NCBI GenBank assembly: GCA_031551875.1
Contig: JAVBNA010000034.1
Span: forward strand, 1-22,438
Reading direction: 5' to 3'
DNA: 22,438 nt
Source: JAVBNA01 sp031551875
GTDB taxonomy: Bacteria; Bacillota; Clostridia; Oscillospirales; Acutalibacteraceae
Shown here: positions 14,791 through 21,403 of the stretch, one piece after another
How positions within the stretch are numbered: the first letter of the stretch is position 1
How the letters are laid out: each line of letters opens with the position of its first letter
The notes under the pieces: generated by a model
What the model was told of the DNA's origin: nothing
Seen by the model: the letters and a program-made list of their open reading frames with translations, nothing else
Databases searched by the model: none
Translations under genes and position numbers: made by a program

Positions 14791-15981
14791 ATGATTGAAT
14801 TACAGGGAAAATATAACACTGCCAAGGTGTTTACCGACACGGTCGAACCGGAAGCGGTTAAGCAGATCATCAACCTACTGAATCAGGAATTTGTACAGGG
14901 CAGCCAGATCCGTATCATGCCCGATACCCATGCCGGCGCGAGCTGCACCATCGGCACGACCATGACCGTCACGGACAAAGTGGTGCCCAACCTGGTGGGT
15001 GTGGACATCGGCTGCGGCATGGAAACCGTACTGCTCAAGGACACTTCTGTGGAGCTGCAACGACTGGATAAAGTCATTCATGAGCACATCCCTGCCGGGT
15101 TTGCCGTGCGAAGCAAGCCCCATCCCTATGTGGATGAAGTCAACCTGGCTGAACTGCGCTGTGTAAACCACGTGAACCTGAACCGCGCCGAGCTGAGCCT
15201 AGGCACGCTTGGCGGCGGCAACCATTTCATTGAGCTGGATCGGGATGAGGAGGGCAATCTTTACCTGGTTGTCCACTCCGGCAGCCGAAACCTCGGCAAG
15301 CAGGTCGCGGAATATTACCAGAAGGCCGCAGTCAAAGATTTGGATAAATGGCGGAACGACCGGGCAATGCTGATTTCACGGTTGCGGCAGGAAAAGCGTG
15401 AGGCGGAAATCGAAACAGAGCTTCGGAAATTCAATTATGTCAAGGTGGATAAAAACCTTGCCTTTGCCGAAGGGACATTGCTTGACGATTACCTGCACGA
15501 CATGGCGGTCACACAGCATTACGCCATGCTCAACCGCAAAGCCATTGCCAAAGAGATTGTCAAGCAGATGAAGTTTAAAGTCGAGGACAGCTTTACCACG
15601 GTTCATAACTACATTGAAATGGAGACCATGGTGCTGCGAAAGGGCGCGATTTCTGCCAAGGCCGGCGAGCAGGTGCTGATCCCCATCAACATGCGGGACG
15701 GCAGCCTGGTCTGCATCGGCAAGGGCAACCCCGACTGGAATCAGTCGGCGCCCCACGGCGCGGGACGGCTCATGAGCCGGACGGCCGCCAAGCAGAGCAT
15801 TACACTTTCAACGTTTAAAGCGTCGATGGAGGGAATTTATTCATCGACTGTGGGAAAATCCACGATCGATGAGTCACCCTTTGCCTATAAGCCGATGGAC
15901 GAGATTATCGCGAACATCGCGGACACTGTCGACATCGTCAAGATCATCAAACCCGTCTATAACTTTAAGGCGGCCGAATGA
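14791..15981 (+). CDS. rtcB: RNA-splicing ligase RtcB family protein
   Basis: 396 residues. RtcB joins 2',3'-cyclic phosphate or 3'-phosphate RNA ends to 5'-OH ends with GTP and Mn2+, in tRNA splicing and RNA repair. Visible family motifs: RIMPDTHAGASCTIGT (residues about 45-60), GVDIGCGM with metal ligands Asp72 and Cys75, LGTLGGGNHFIELD, VVHSGSRNLGK, VHNYIE, and SAPHGAGRLMSR, where His322 is the expected guanylylated residue. All key metal and catalytic residues seem intact. The length matches the shorter bacterial subfamily rather than the ~480-residue archaeal type. The ATG at 14791 has GGAGAAAGAG upstream; an in-frame start at 14758 would lie in the terminator. The gene sits behind a leader ORF and terminator, and its TGA overlaps the next ORF as ATGA. 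Bacterial RtcB is often tied to stress-induced RNA cleavage. Confidence 0.95.
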   Translation: MIELQGKYNTAKVFTDTVEPEAVKQIINLLNQEFVQGSQIRIMPDTHAGASCTIGTTMTVTDKVVPNLVGVDIGCGMETVLLKDTSVELQRLDKVIHEHIPAGFAVRSKPHPYVDEVNLAELRCVNHVNLNRAELSLGTLGGGNHFIELDRDEEGNLYLVVHSGSRNLGKQVAEYYQKAAVKDLDKWRNDRAMLISRLRQEKREAEIETELRKFNYVKVDKNLAFAEGTLLDDYLHDMAVTQHYAMLNRKAIAKEIVKQMKFKVEDSFTTVHNYIEMETMVLRKGAISAKAGEQVLIPINMRDGSLVCIGKGNPDWNQSAPHGAGRLMSRTAAKQSITLSTFKASMEGIYSSTVGKSTIDESPFAYKPMDEIIANIADTVDIVKIIKPVYNFKAAE

Positions 15982-16133
15982 CAATGAAAAAGAAAAAGTC
16001 CAAACTTTTAAAAATTACAAAAGAAACACCGGAGGCTCGCAAAAAGCGAGTTTCCTCCGGTGTAAAATTCCGTACGGCTGTTTTTGAAAATAAGAAAAGA
16101 CGGCACTTGAATAAAATCAATTATGAAGAATAA
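15978..16133 (+). CDS. Small lysine/arginine-rich protein coupled to rtcB
   Basis: A 51-codon ORF whose ATG overlaps the rtcB stop (ATGA); a second ATG follows two codons later. The product is strongly basic: MTMKKKKSKLLKITK, then ETPEARKKRVSSGVKFRT, then NKKRRHLNKINYEE. Codon structure continues cleanly through the hairpin at 16026-16063 and the frame closes on TAA. The composition suggests RNA or ribosome binding, which would suit a partner of RtcB (inference). There is no separate ribosome site, so expression would rely on coupling to rtcB. I have an impression that similar short basic proteins occur in other Clostridia but cannot name a family. It could be a chance frame, given the A-rich sequence. 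Confidence 0.55.
   Translation: MTMKKKKSKLLKITKETPEARKKRVSSGVKFRTAVFENKKRRHLNKINYEE
16026..16063 (-). terminator. Hairpin between rtcB and degV, terminator for degV
   Basis: ACACCGGAGG (16026-16035) pairs with CCTCCGGTGT (16054-16063), with an inner CTCGC/GCGAG hairpin and a TTT bulge. Only the minus-strand side is followed by a T-rich run (TTTCTTTTG), so it mainly ends degV transcripts. On the plus strand it lies inside the small basic ORF. Confidence 0.7.
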
Positions 16134-16173
16134 ACGTTAAAAATCTATCTGTTTCCGTGCTCAAAACGCAATG

Positions 16174-17019
16174 TCAGCAGGACACAATAATGCCGCCTTC
16201 GTTTGCATACATGGTCGCTACGCCCTGGGTCGGGACGATATACACATCCTTAAACTTTGCTTTTGAAAGAAGCAGATCACGAATCCCGATGGCGCGATCC
16301 CTTGAGTTACATTCGGAAATGCAAAGTGTTTTATCCTCCGTATTCGGAACTTCACTGAGCAATCGATCCACAAGCTTTTGATAGACCCTCTGTAGTCCGC
16401 GCGCCTGGCTCAACTTTACAATCACGCCATCGATGGCTCCCATCAACGGTTTGATATTGAGCGCGGAAGCAATAAACGCCTGAATGTCTGACATTCGGCC
16501 ATTTTTACGAAGAGTATCCAGCGATTCCAGCACAAAATAGGTTTTCATGTTATCCCGGAAAGCCTCAATTTTTCTAACAATTTCGTGAAAAGACAAATTT
16601 GCTTCTACAAACTCACGAATTTTCAGCGCAATAGCCGCTTCCCCGCACGCCGCAGAATGTGAACTGATTACATGAATTTTTTTGGAATCATCCTGTGTCT
16701 CTTCATATATGCTTTTCGCCACCATGGCCGAATTATATGTCCCGCTTACTTTTTCAGAAAGCGTAACCACAAAGACCTTGTCCGTATCCGCTTCTTTGTA
16801 GGCTTCCAGAAAAGCATCCGGAGAAGGACACGCCGACTTTGGACAAGTGGGACATGCCGCTACTTTTTTCAGAAATTCATCCCGATCAAAACTCTCATCG
16901 TCAACAATGGTTTCCTCTCCAACTTCTAACGTAAGAGGAATACGCGTGAAATGTTCATCTTTCATGTCCTTTTCCTGTAAATCCATACAGCTGTCACCGA
17001 TCATCTTAAATTTTAACAT
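16174..17019 (-). CDS. DegV family (FakB-like) fatty-acid-binding protein
   Basis: 281 residues, full length for the DegV family. Motifs: GDSCMDL at the N-terminus (family DSxxDL), PKSACPSPDAFLEAYKEA (family TSQPSPxxFxEAY), VVTLSEKVSGTYNSA (family LSSxLSGTYxSA), and LESLDTLRKNGRM (family LxxLxxGGR). DegV proteins bind a fatty acid in a cleft and, as FakB, present it to the kinase FakA to make acyl phosphate for membrane lipids; the fakA gene is not in this window. CPTCPKSACP near residue 60 is unusually Cys-rich for this position and might form a disulfide or bind metal. The ATG at 17019 follows AGGTGGGGG. The gene is monocistronic, with a promoter at 17063-17090. Confidence 0.9.
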   Translation of the reverse strand: MLKFKMIGDSCMDLQEKDMKDEHFTRIPLTLEVGEETIVDDESFDRDEFLKKVAACPTCPKSACPSPDAFLEAYKEADTDKVFVVTLSEKVSGTYNSAMVAKSIYEETQDDSKKIHVISSHSAACGEAAIALKIREFVEANLSFHEIVRKIEAFRDNMKTYFVLESLDTLRKNGRMSDIQAFIASALNIKPLMGAIDGVIVKLSQARGLQRVYQKLVDRLLSEVPNTEDKTLCISECNSRDRAIGIRDLLLSKAKFKDVYIVPTQGVATMYANEGGIIVSC

Positions 17020-17062
17020 ATTTCCCCCACCTGCCGTGTATTAAAACACTGAATATATATGC

Positions 17063-17090
17063 ATTATAGCATACCCATAAATAAGCGCAA
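17063..17090 (-). promoter_or_regulatory. Sigma-A promoter of degV
   Basis: Minus strand: TTGCGC (17090-17085), 16-base spacer, TATAAT (17068-17063) with a TG extension just upstream (TGCTATAAT). The leader is about 40 bases. Confidence 0.75.
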
Positions 17091-17392
17091 GTATTTTTCG
17101 TATAAATCCTGAAATGCCAATCACTGCAATTTGTCCTGGTCTTGCACCTCCTCTGGTACGACTTCCTGCGGCGGATCGGATATGGACTTCCCCTGTGTGA
17201 TTGTTGCTTCCGCGGTTTGGCGATCCGATTTTAGAGAGCGGAAAATCGAAATGATAATACAAGGCCGATAATGCCGACTGAACGAGAACTGATTAAATCG
17301 ACAAAAGCATATGGATTTTGGACTGGAGGAAAGGGATCACCCCCTTCTTCATTTTACAATGTTAGGTCTAACTATAAGTCCTTTTCATAACA
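17091..17392. other. Intergenic stretch with a possible decayed 3' coding end
   Basis: No intact gene. On the minus strand, a frame ending in TGA at 17123-17121 reads CIIISIFRSLKSDRQTAEAT and finishes PPQEVVPEEVQDQDKLQ. It looks like a short membrane segment followed by an acidic tail, but it has no start codon with a ribosome site and may be a remnant or chance. The rest (17265-17392) shows nothing recognisable. Confidence 0.25.
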
Positions 17393-17439
17393 CAAAACAG
17401 CGCCTCTTTCCGACAGTTTTCACTCCCGGAAAGAGACGC
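17393..17439 (-). terminator. Terminator of gap
   Basis: GCGTCTCTTTCCG (17439-17427) pairs with CGGAAAGAGGCGC (17412-17400), allowing one T-G pair, and is followed by TGTTTTG on the minus strand. It lies 20 bases after the gap stop codon. Confidence 0.8.
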
Positions 17440-17458
17440 ATTAACGATTACTGAATCC

Positions 17459-18472
17459 TTACTTCGCGTCAACCTCAACCATATACTGAATGAGATCAAG
17501 ACACTTGTTGCTGTATCCCCACTCATTGTCATACCAGGACACGAGCTTGAAGAAATTGCCGTTGAGTGCGATGCCCGCAGTCGCGTCATAGATGGAGGTT
17601 CTGGAATCGGTATAGAAATCGGAGGAAACCACAGCATCCTCAGTGTAGCCCAGGATGCCCTTCATGCTGGTCTCGGAAGCCTCTTTGATGGCCTCGTTGA
17701 TCTCCTGCATGGAGGTGGCTTTCTCGGTGCGGACGGTCAGGTCGACCACAGAAACGTCCAGCGTGGGAACGCGGAACGACATGCCGGTCAGCTTGCCCTT
17801 GACTTCCGGAATAACCAGTGCACAGGCCTTTGCCGCGCCGGTGGAGGAGGGGATGATGTTGCCGGCCGCCGCGCGACCGCCGCGCCAGTCTTTAGCCGAG
17901 GGGCCGTCCACCGTCTTCTGGGTGGCTGTGGTGGAGTGAACCGTGGTCATGAGACCTTCCACGATGCCGAATTTGTCATTGATGACCTTGGCAAGAGGAG
18001 CCAGGCAGTTGGTGGTGCAGGACGCGTTGGAAACAACGGTCATGTCCTTGGTGTATTTCTCAAGGTTGACGCCGCAGACAAAGGTCGGTGTGTCGTCCTT
18101 CGCAGGGGCGGAAATGACAACTTTCTTCGCGCCGGCCTTGATGTGGGCGGACGCTTTTTCGGTGGTGCAGAACACGCCGGTAGACTCAACCACATACTCG
18201 GCGCCGCAGGATGCCCAGCCGATTTCAGCGGGATCTTTGCAGGCAAACACACTGATGGCTTTGCCGTTGACGACCAGCTTGCCGTCCTTGGTCTCGATGC
18301 TGCCGTCGAACTGGCCATGGATGGTGTCATACTTGACCATATAGACCATATAGTCGAGATCGATGAAGGGATCGTTGATGCCTACGATCTCAAAAACCTC
18401 AGGCTGTGCAATCGCTGCACGGAAAACAAGTCTGCCGATTCTGCCAAAGCCGTTAATACCAACTTTAATCAT
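17459..18472 (-). CDS. gap: Glyceraldehyde-3-phosphate dehydrogenase, type I
   Basis: 337 residues. Catalyses the NAD-dependent oxidation and phosphorylation of glyceraldehyde-3-phosphate in glycolysis. The Rossmann start MIKVGINGFGRIGR is intact; Asp34 in VGINDPFIDLDYMVY fits NAD preference. The catalytic Cys152 lies in SNASCTTNCLAP and His179 in TTVHSTTATQKTVDGPSAKD. The DPFIDLDYMVYMVKYDTIHG segment is of the Escherichia coli GapA/eukaryotic-like subgroup rather than the Bacillus GapA type. AGGAGG lies 9 bases before the ATG at 18472; an in-frame start at 18511 would be upstream of transcription. It has its own promoter and terminator, and no pgk or tpi is adjacent. Confidence 0.97.
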   Translation of the reverse strand: MIKVGINGFGRIGRLVFRAAIAQPEVFEIVGINDPFIDLDYMVYMVKYDTIHGQFDGSIETKDGKLVVNGKAISVFACKDPAEIGWASCGAEYVVESTGVFCTTEKASAHIKAGAKKVVISAPAKDDTPTFVCGVNLEKYTKDMTVVSNASCTTNCLAPLAKVINDKFGIVEGLMTTVHSTTATQKTVDGPSAKDWRGGRAAAGNIIPSSTGAAKACALVIPEVKGKLTGMSFRVPTLDVSVVDLTVRTEKATSMQEINEAIKEASETSMKGILGYTEDAVVSSDFYTDSRTSIYDATAGIALNGNFFKLVSWYDNEWGYSNKCLDLIQYMVEVDAK

Positions 18473-18484
18473 GGAATTCAACCT

Positions 18485-18502
18485 CCTGTATTTTTGTACA
18501 GG
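18485..18502 (-). promoter_or_regulatory. 5'-end hairpin touching the gap ribosome site
   Basis: CCTGTA-N6-TACAGG begins at the predicted first bases of the gap mRNA. Its 3' arm runs directly into the ribosome site (TACAGGAGG), so it may both protect the 5' end and partly mask the Shine-Dalgarno sequence. Confidence 0.5.
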
Positions 18503-18506
18503 CTTA

Positions 18507-18535
18507 ATCATAGCCCATTTTCAGGCGTTTGACAA
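18507..18535 (-). promoter_or_regulatory. Sigma-A promoter of gap
   Basis: Minus strand: TTGTCA (18535-18530), 17-base spacer, TATGAT (18512-18507). Most of the spacer, together with the last -35 base, is the 15-mer (plus strand CATTTTCAGGCGTTT, 18516-18530) that recurs upstream of spoIID. Confidence 0.75.
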
Positions 18536-18638
18536 GAGTTTCACAGGTTTTTCGCCGCAACTTTTGATATTTTTCACTTTTGTATAAATTCCACACCAAA
18601 CCTTCCCGCAGGATGGTTATGTTGTCCACAGGTTTTAT

Positions 18639-19682
18639 TTATGCAATCTCCACCGCTTTGTAATACCAATTCAGAATTTTCTTGTAATCGGCGCCCTGCT
18701 GCGCCATGCCCTGCGCACCCCACTGGCTCATTCCCACCCCGTGTCCGTGTCCGCGCACGGAGAATACAAACCGTCCGTCGGTGAGCTTCACGTCAAATAC
18801 CGCCGATCGCAGCGAGAAAAAGCCGCGCATTTCGGCGCCGCTCGCCATGTGATCGCCCACCGGGCAGAGCAGCACGGTGCCCGACGGCGATTTGGTCAGC
18901 TTGCCTACCCACTTTTGCGGGTCGTCCCCCAGCTGGATGCCCTTGATGTTCCGGGTCAGAATCTCCTTAAAATCCTCGACCGGGAAGCTGGTTTCCGATC
19001 TGAAATTCGGGGCGAGCTCATCGCCCGGACTGTCCACGGGGGCGAGGTAAGGCAAGGCCGCACCCCAGACATTGACTGCGTCCTCGGTCTTGCCGCCCGA
19101 CTGGTCATGGAAATATGCAGCAATGGGCTTGCCCTCATATTTCATGATCACGTCCGCAACCTGGTCAACAATTGACTTGATTTTCTGGTAGTATTCCTCG
19201 TATTTGCTGCCCCATTTCTTCTGCATCTGCTCTTTTGTCGTATAGATGCTCCATTTTTCAGTGTTGACCGCGAAATCACCGCCCTTTAGATCCTCATCAG
19301 GCTTTTCCCGCGCGGTCAGACGCTTATTTGCGTAAAAAGTGTGACAGGCCACCGTCTGCGCCTTGAGTGCCTCGGTTTCAAAGGACAGTGGCATTTCACA
19401 CACCACTGCCGCATAGAGGAACTCCCGGTCGGACACCTCAAGCACCTTGCCGGTCGCCTCATCATACACGCGAAAGCTGTTTATACCGGTGTCCTTCACC
19501 AGTGCGGGCGACTGTGATTCTGGCTGAAGGGACACGTTGCCGGGTACAGCGCCGCTTTCGGGCGGTGTGCTGTCAGCCGCCGAGGGCACCGGCTTGTCCG
19601 GCAATGCGCCGTCCAGTGCCAGCATGGGCAGGCAGGCCAGAACCAAAAGCAGAAATCCTGCGGTTATTGCCAATTGTTTCAT
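18639..19682 (-). CDS. spoIID: SpoIID/LytB-domain sporulation lytic transglycosylase
   Basis: 347 residues. An N-terminal membrane anchor or signal (AITAGFLLLVLACLPMLAL) is followed by a Pro/Ser-rich linker to about residue 60 and then the SpoIID catalytic domain. Glu96 in VVCEMPLSFETEALKAQTVA matches the essential Glu of SpoIID, which cleaves denuded glycan strands during engulfment of the forespore. HDQSGGKTED and the C-terminal VRGHGHGVGMSQWGAQGMA are the other hallmarks. The ATG at 19682 follows GAAGGA at a good distance; an upstream in-frame start lies in the leader. An ATG-proximal sigma-E promoter was not obvious. Its neighbours (gap, gltA) are metabolic, so it is not in the usual spoIID-spoIIID context. 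The main alternative is a spoIID-like paralogue of vegetative function. Confidence 0.9.
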   Translation of the reverse strand: MKQLAITAGFLLLVLACLPMLALDGALPDKPVPSAADSTPPESGAVPGNVSLQPESQSPALVKDTGINSFRVYDEATGKVLEVSDREFLYAAVVCEMPLSFETEALKAQTVACHTFYANKRLTAREKPDEDLKGGDFAVNTEKWSIYTTKEQMQKKWGSKYEEYYQKIKSIVDQVADVIMKYEGKPIAAYFHDQSGGKTEDAVNVWGAALPYLAPVDSPGDELAPNFRSETSFPVEDFKEILTRNIKGIQLGDDPQKWVGKLTKSPSGTVLLCPVGDHMASGAEMRGFFSLRSAVFDVKLTDGRFVFSVRGHGHGVGMSQWGAQGMAQQGADYKKILNWYYKAVEIA

Positions 19683-19776
19683 ATTTATCCTTCCCCTCCG
19701 TTTAGTAAGTAGGGCTCGCTCTGGTCGAGCGGTTTTCCGTAACATCCGCCAAAGGCATAGGTTGCGGAGCAGCCTC

Positions 19777-19805
19777 TAAATAATTCATTTTCAGGCGTTT
19801 CAAAA
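19777..19805 (-). promoter_or_regulatory. Candidate spoIID promoter, related to the gap promoter
   Basis: Minus strand: TTTTGA (19805-19800), 17-base spacer, TATTTA (19782-19777). The 15 bases at 19786-19800 are identical to those in the gap promoter and occupy the same register relative to both boxes. The boxes are weaker sigma-A matches than those of gap, so the gene may use another factor. Confidence 0.45.
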
Positions 19806-19839
19806 GCGTCCGCACACCGTTTCTGATCGGACGAAAACC

Positions 19840-19868
19840 TTGACTTTGCCGGTATAATCCGGTACAAT
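19840..19868 (+). promoter_or_regulatory. Upstream promoter P1 of citrate synthase
   Basis: TTGACT (19840-19845), 17-base spacer, TACAAT (19863-19868). The spacer contains CCGGTATAATCCGG, with CCGG at each end. Confidence 0.6.
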
Positions 19869-19896
19869 AAAATATATTGCATTTTTAAGAGCGTAT

Positions 19897-19940
19897 ATGA
19901 CACATATGCCTCTTTCAAGTATAATTTTTTTCGAAAGAGG
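19897..19940 (+). promoter_or_regulatory. Downstream promoter P2 of citrate synthase with an inverted repeat
   Basis: ATGACA (19897-19902), 17-base spacer, TATAAT (19920-19925). CCTCTTTC (19909-19916) and GAAAGAGG (19933-19940) form a perfect 8-base inverted repeat with a 16-base gap enclosing the -10 box and start site. The right arm is also the ribosome site. This fits a repressor operator, or an RNA hairpin in transcripts from P1 that hides the ribosome site. Confidence 0.6.
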
Positions 19941-19948
19941 GACCCTTT

Positions 19949-21307
19949 ATGAGCAATCAAGGACTGACACCCGAAATCCTGCACGAGTTGTGCGAAGAGC
20001 TCCGCCGGGGACACACCATCGCGCCGGCGCTCTATGACAAATATGACGTCAAGCGCGGCCTTCGTAACAGTGACGGCACAGGCGTTGTCGCCGGGCTGAC
20101 CCAAATTTGCAACGTGCACGGATATATCATCACCGATAACGAGAAAATACCGGATGAAGGCCGGCTGATCTACCGCGGCATTGACGTGCGTGACATCGTC
20201 GAGGGCTGTACAATGGATGAACGGTTTGGCTTTGAAGAGGTGGCGTGGCTTCTGCTGTTTGGCACCCTGCCCAGTCAGAACCAGCTTGACCTCTTTACGG
20301 CACTTCTGGCCGAAAGCCGCGAGCTTCCGGAATATTTCGCCGAGGACATGATCATCAAGGCACCGTCGCCCAACGTCATGAACAAGCTGGCGCGTTCGGT
20401 GCTTGCCCTTTATTCCTATGACCAGAATCCCGAGGATATGTCCCTTGAAAACATCATGCGGCAGTCGATCGAGCTGATCGCGCGGCTTCCGGTCATCATG
20501 TCGTACGCCTATCAGGTCAAAAAACGCCATTATGAACATGCCAGCATGTTCTTTCACCCGCTTGATTCCCGTCATTCCACGTCGGAAACCATCCTCAACG
20601 TCCTGCGCAATGACCGCCGGTTTACCGATGAGGAGGCAAAGCTTCTTGACCTTTGCCTTGTGCTGCACGCGGAGCACGGCGGCGGCAACAACTCCTCCTT
20701 CTCGGCGCGTGTGCTCACCTCGTCGGGCACCGATACTTATTCCGCCATGGCGGCGGCCATCGGCTCGCTCAAGGGGCCCAAGCACGGCGGCGCCAACCTC
20801 AAAGTTATGGAGATGATGGACGGGTTGCTGCAAGACCTCTCTGACTGGAAGGACAAAGAGGAAATTGAGCGCTATCTGGAAAAAATCGTTCGCAAGGAGA
20901 CCGGGGACAAGTCCGGCCTGATCTACGGCTTGGGACACGCCATCTACACGCTCTCCGACCCCCGCGCCGTCATCCTCAAGGAAAAAGCCGGCGCACTTGC
21001 CGAAAAAGTCGGTATGCTCGACGCGTTTAGTGTCTTTGAAACGGTGGAGGAACTTGCGCCCTCCGTATTCCAACGGGTTAAGGGCGACCAAAAGGTGATT
21101 TCCCCGAACGTCGACTTCTATTCCGGCCTGGTGTACGAAATGCTCGGCATTCCGAGCGACCTGTACACCCCGCTGTTTGCCGTCTCCCGCATGGCTGGCT
21201 GGTGCGCACATCGCATTGAGGAGCTGACCACCGGCGGCCGCATCATCCGCCCCGCCTACCGCTCCGTGTCGCAAAAGATGCAATATGTTCCGATAGAGGA
21301 TAGATAA
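19949..21307 (+). CDS. gltA: Citrate synthase (citrate/2-methylcitrate synthase family)
   Basis: 452 residues, typical of the clostridial citrate synthase group. It condenses oxaloacetate and acetyl-CoA to citrate, feeding 2-oxoglutarate and glutamate synthesis in anaerobes. Residues matching the catalytic triad: His279 in LKGPKHGGAN, His330 in YGLGHAIYTLSDPRA and Asp389 in SPNVDFYSGLVYEMLG. LHAEHGGGNNSSF near residue 243 is the other conserved His region, and GRLIYRGIDVRDI near 72 the N-terminal family signature. AGAGGG lies 8 bases before the ATG. It is monocistronic, with two promoters upstream and a strong terminator downstream. No aconitase or isocitrate dehydrogenase is adjacent. Confidence 0.95.
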   Translation: MSNQGLTPEILHELCEELRRGHTIAPALYDKYDVKRGLRNSDGTGVVAGLTQICNVHGYIITDNEKIPDEGRLIYRGIDVRDIVEGCTMDERFGFEEVAWLLLFGTLPSQNQLDLFTALLAESRELPEYFAEDMIIKAPSPNVMNKLARSVLALYSYDQNPEDMSLENIMRQSIELIARLPVIMSYAYQVKKRHYEHASMFFHPLDSRHSTSETILNVLRNDRRFTDEEAKLLDLCLVLHAEHGGGNNSSFSARVLTSSGTDTYSAMAAAIGSLKGPKHGGANLKVMEMMDGLLQDLSDWKDKEEIERYLEKIVRKETGDKSGLIYGLGHAIYTLSDPRAVILKEKAGALAEKVGMLDAFSVFETVEELAPSVFQRVKGDQKVISPNVDFYSGLVYEMLGIPSDLYTPLFAVSRMAGWCAHRIEELTTGGRIIRPAYRSVSQKMQYVPIEDR

Positions 21308-21329
21308 CAAAACTGCCGATAGTAACCAA

Positions 21330-21394
21330 AGGGTTCATCTCACCGAACGCATAATTATTCAAATTATGGCGTGATGAGATGAACCCTATTTTTT
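21330..21394 (+). terminator. Terminator of citrate synthase
   Basis: AGGGTTCATCTCA (21330-21342) pairs perfectly with TGAGATGAACCCT (21375-21387), an inner CGCATAAT/ATTATGGCG hairpin stacks within it, and ATTTTTT follows. It is long enough to also stop minus-strand transcripts. Confidence 0.9.
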
Positions 21395-21403
21395 CGCCGG
21401 ATG

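Noticed and set aside
18622..18630. TTGTCCACA, one base from the DnaA box TTATCCACA
   Set aside because: A single imperfect copy with no cluster, no AT-rich unwinding region and no dnaA or dnaN nearby; not an origin.
18542..18636. Direct repeat CACAGGTTTT at 18542-18551 and 18627-18636
   Set aside because: Only two 10-base copies 85 bases apart in an AT-rich gap, with no symmetry and no clear promoter relation; probably chance.
19685..21310. A 541-codon minus-strand frame opposite citrate synthase
   Set aside because: It is a shadow of gltA. It also overlaps the spoIID leader and both gltA promoters and shows no recognisable domain.
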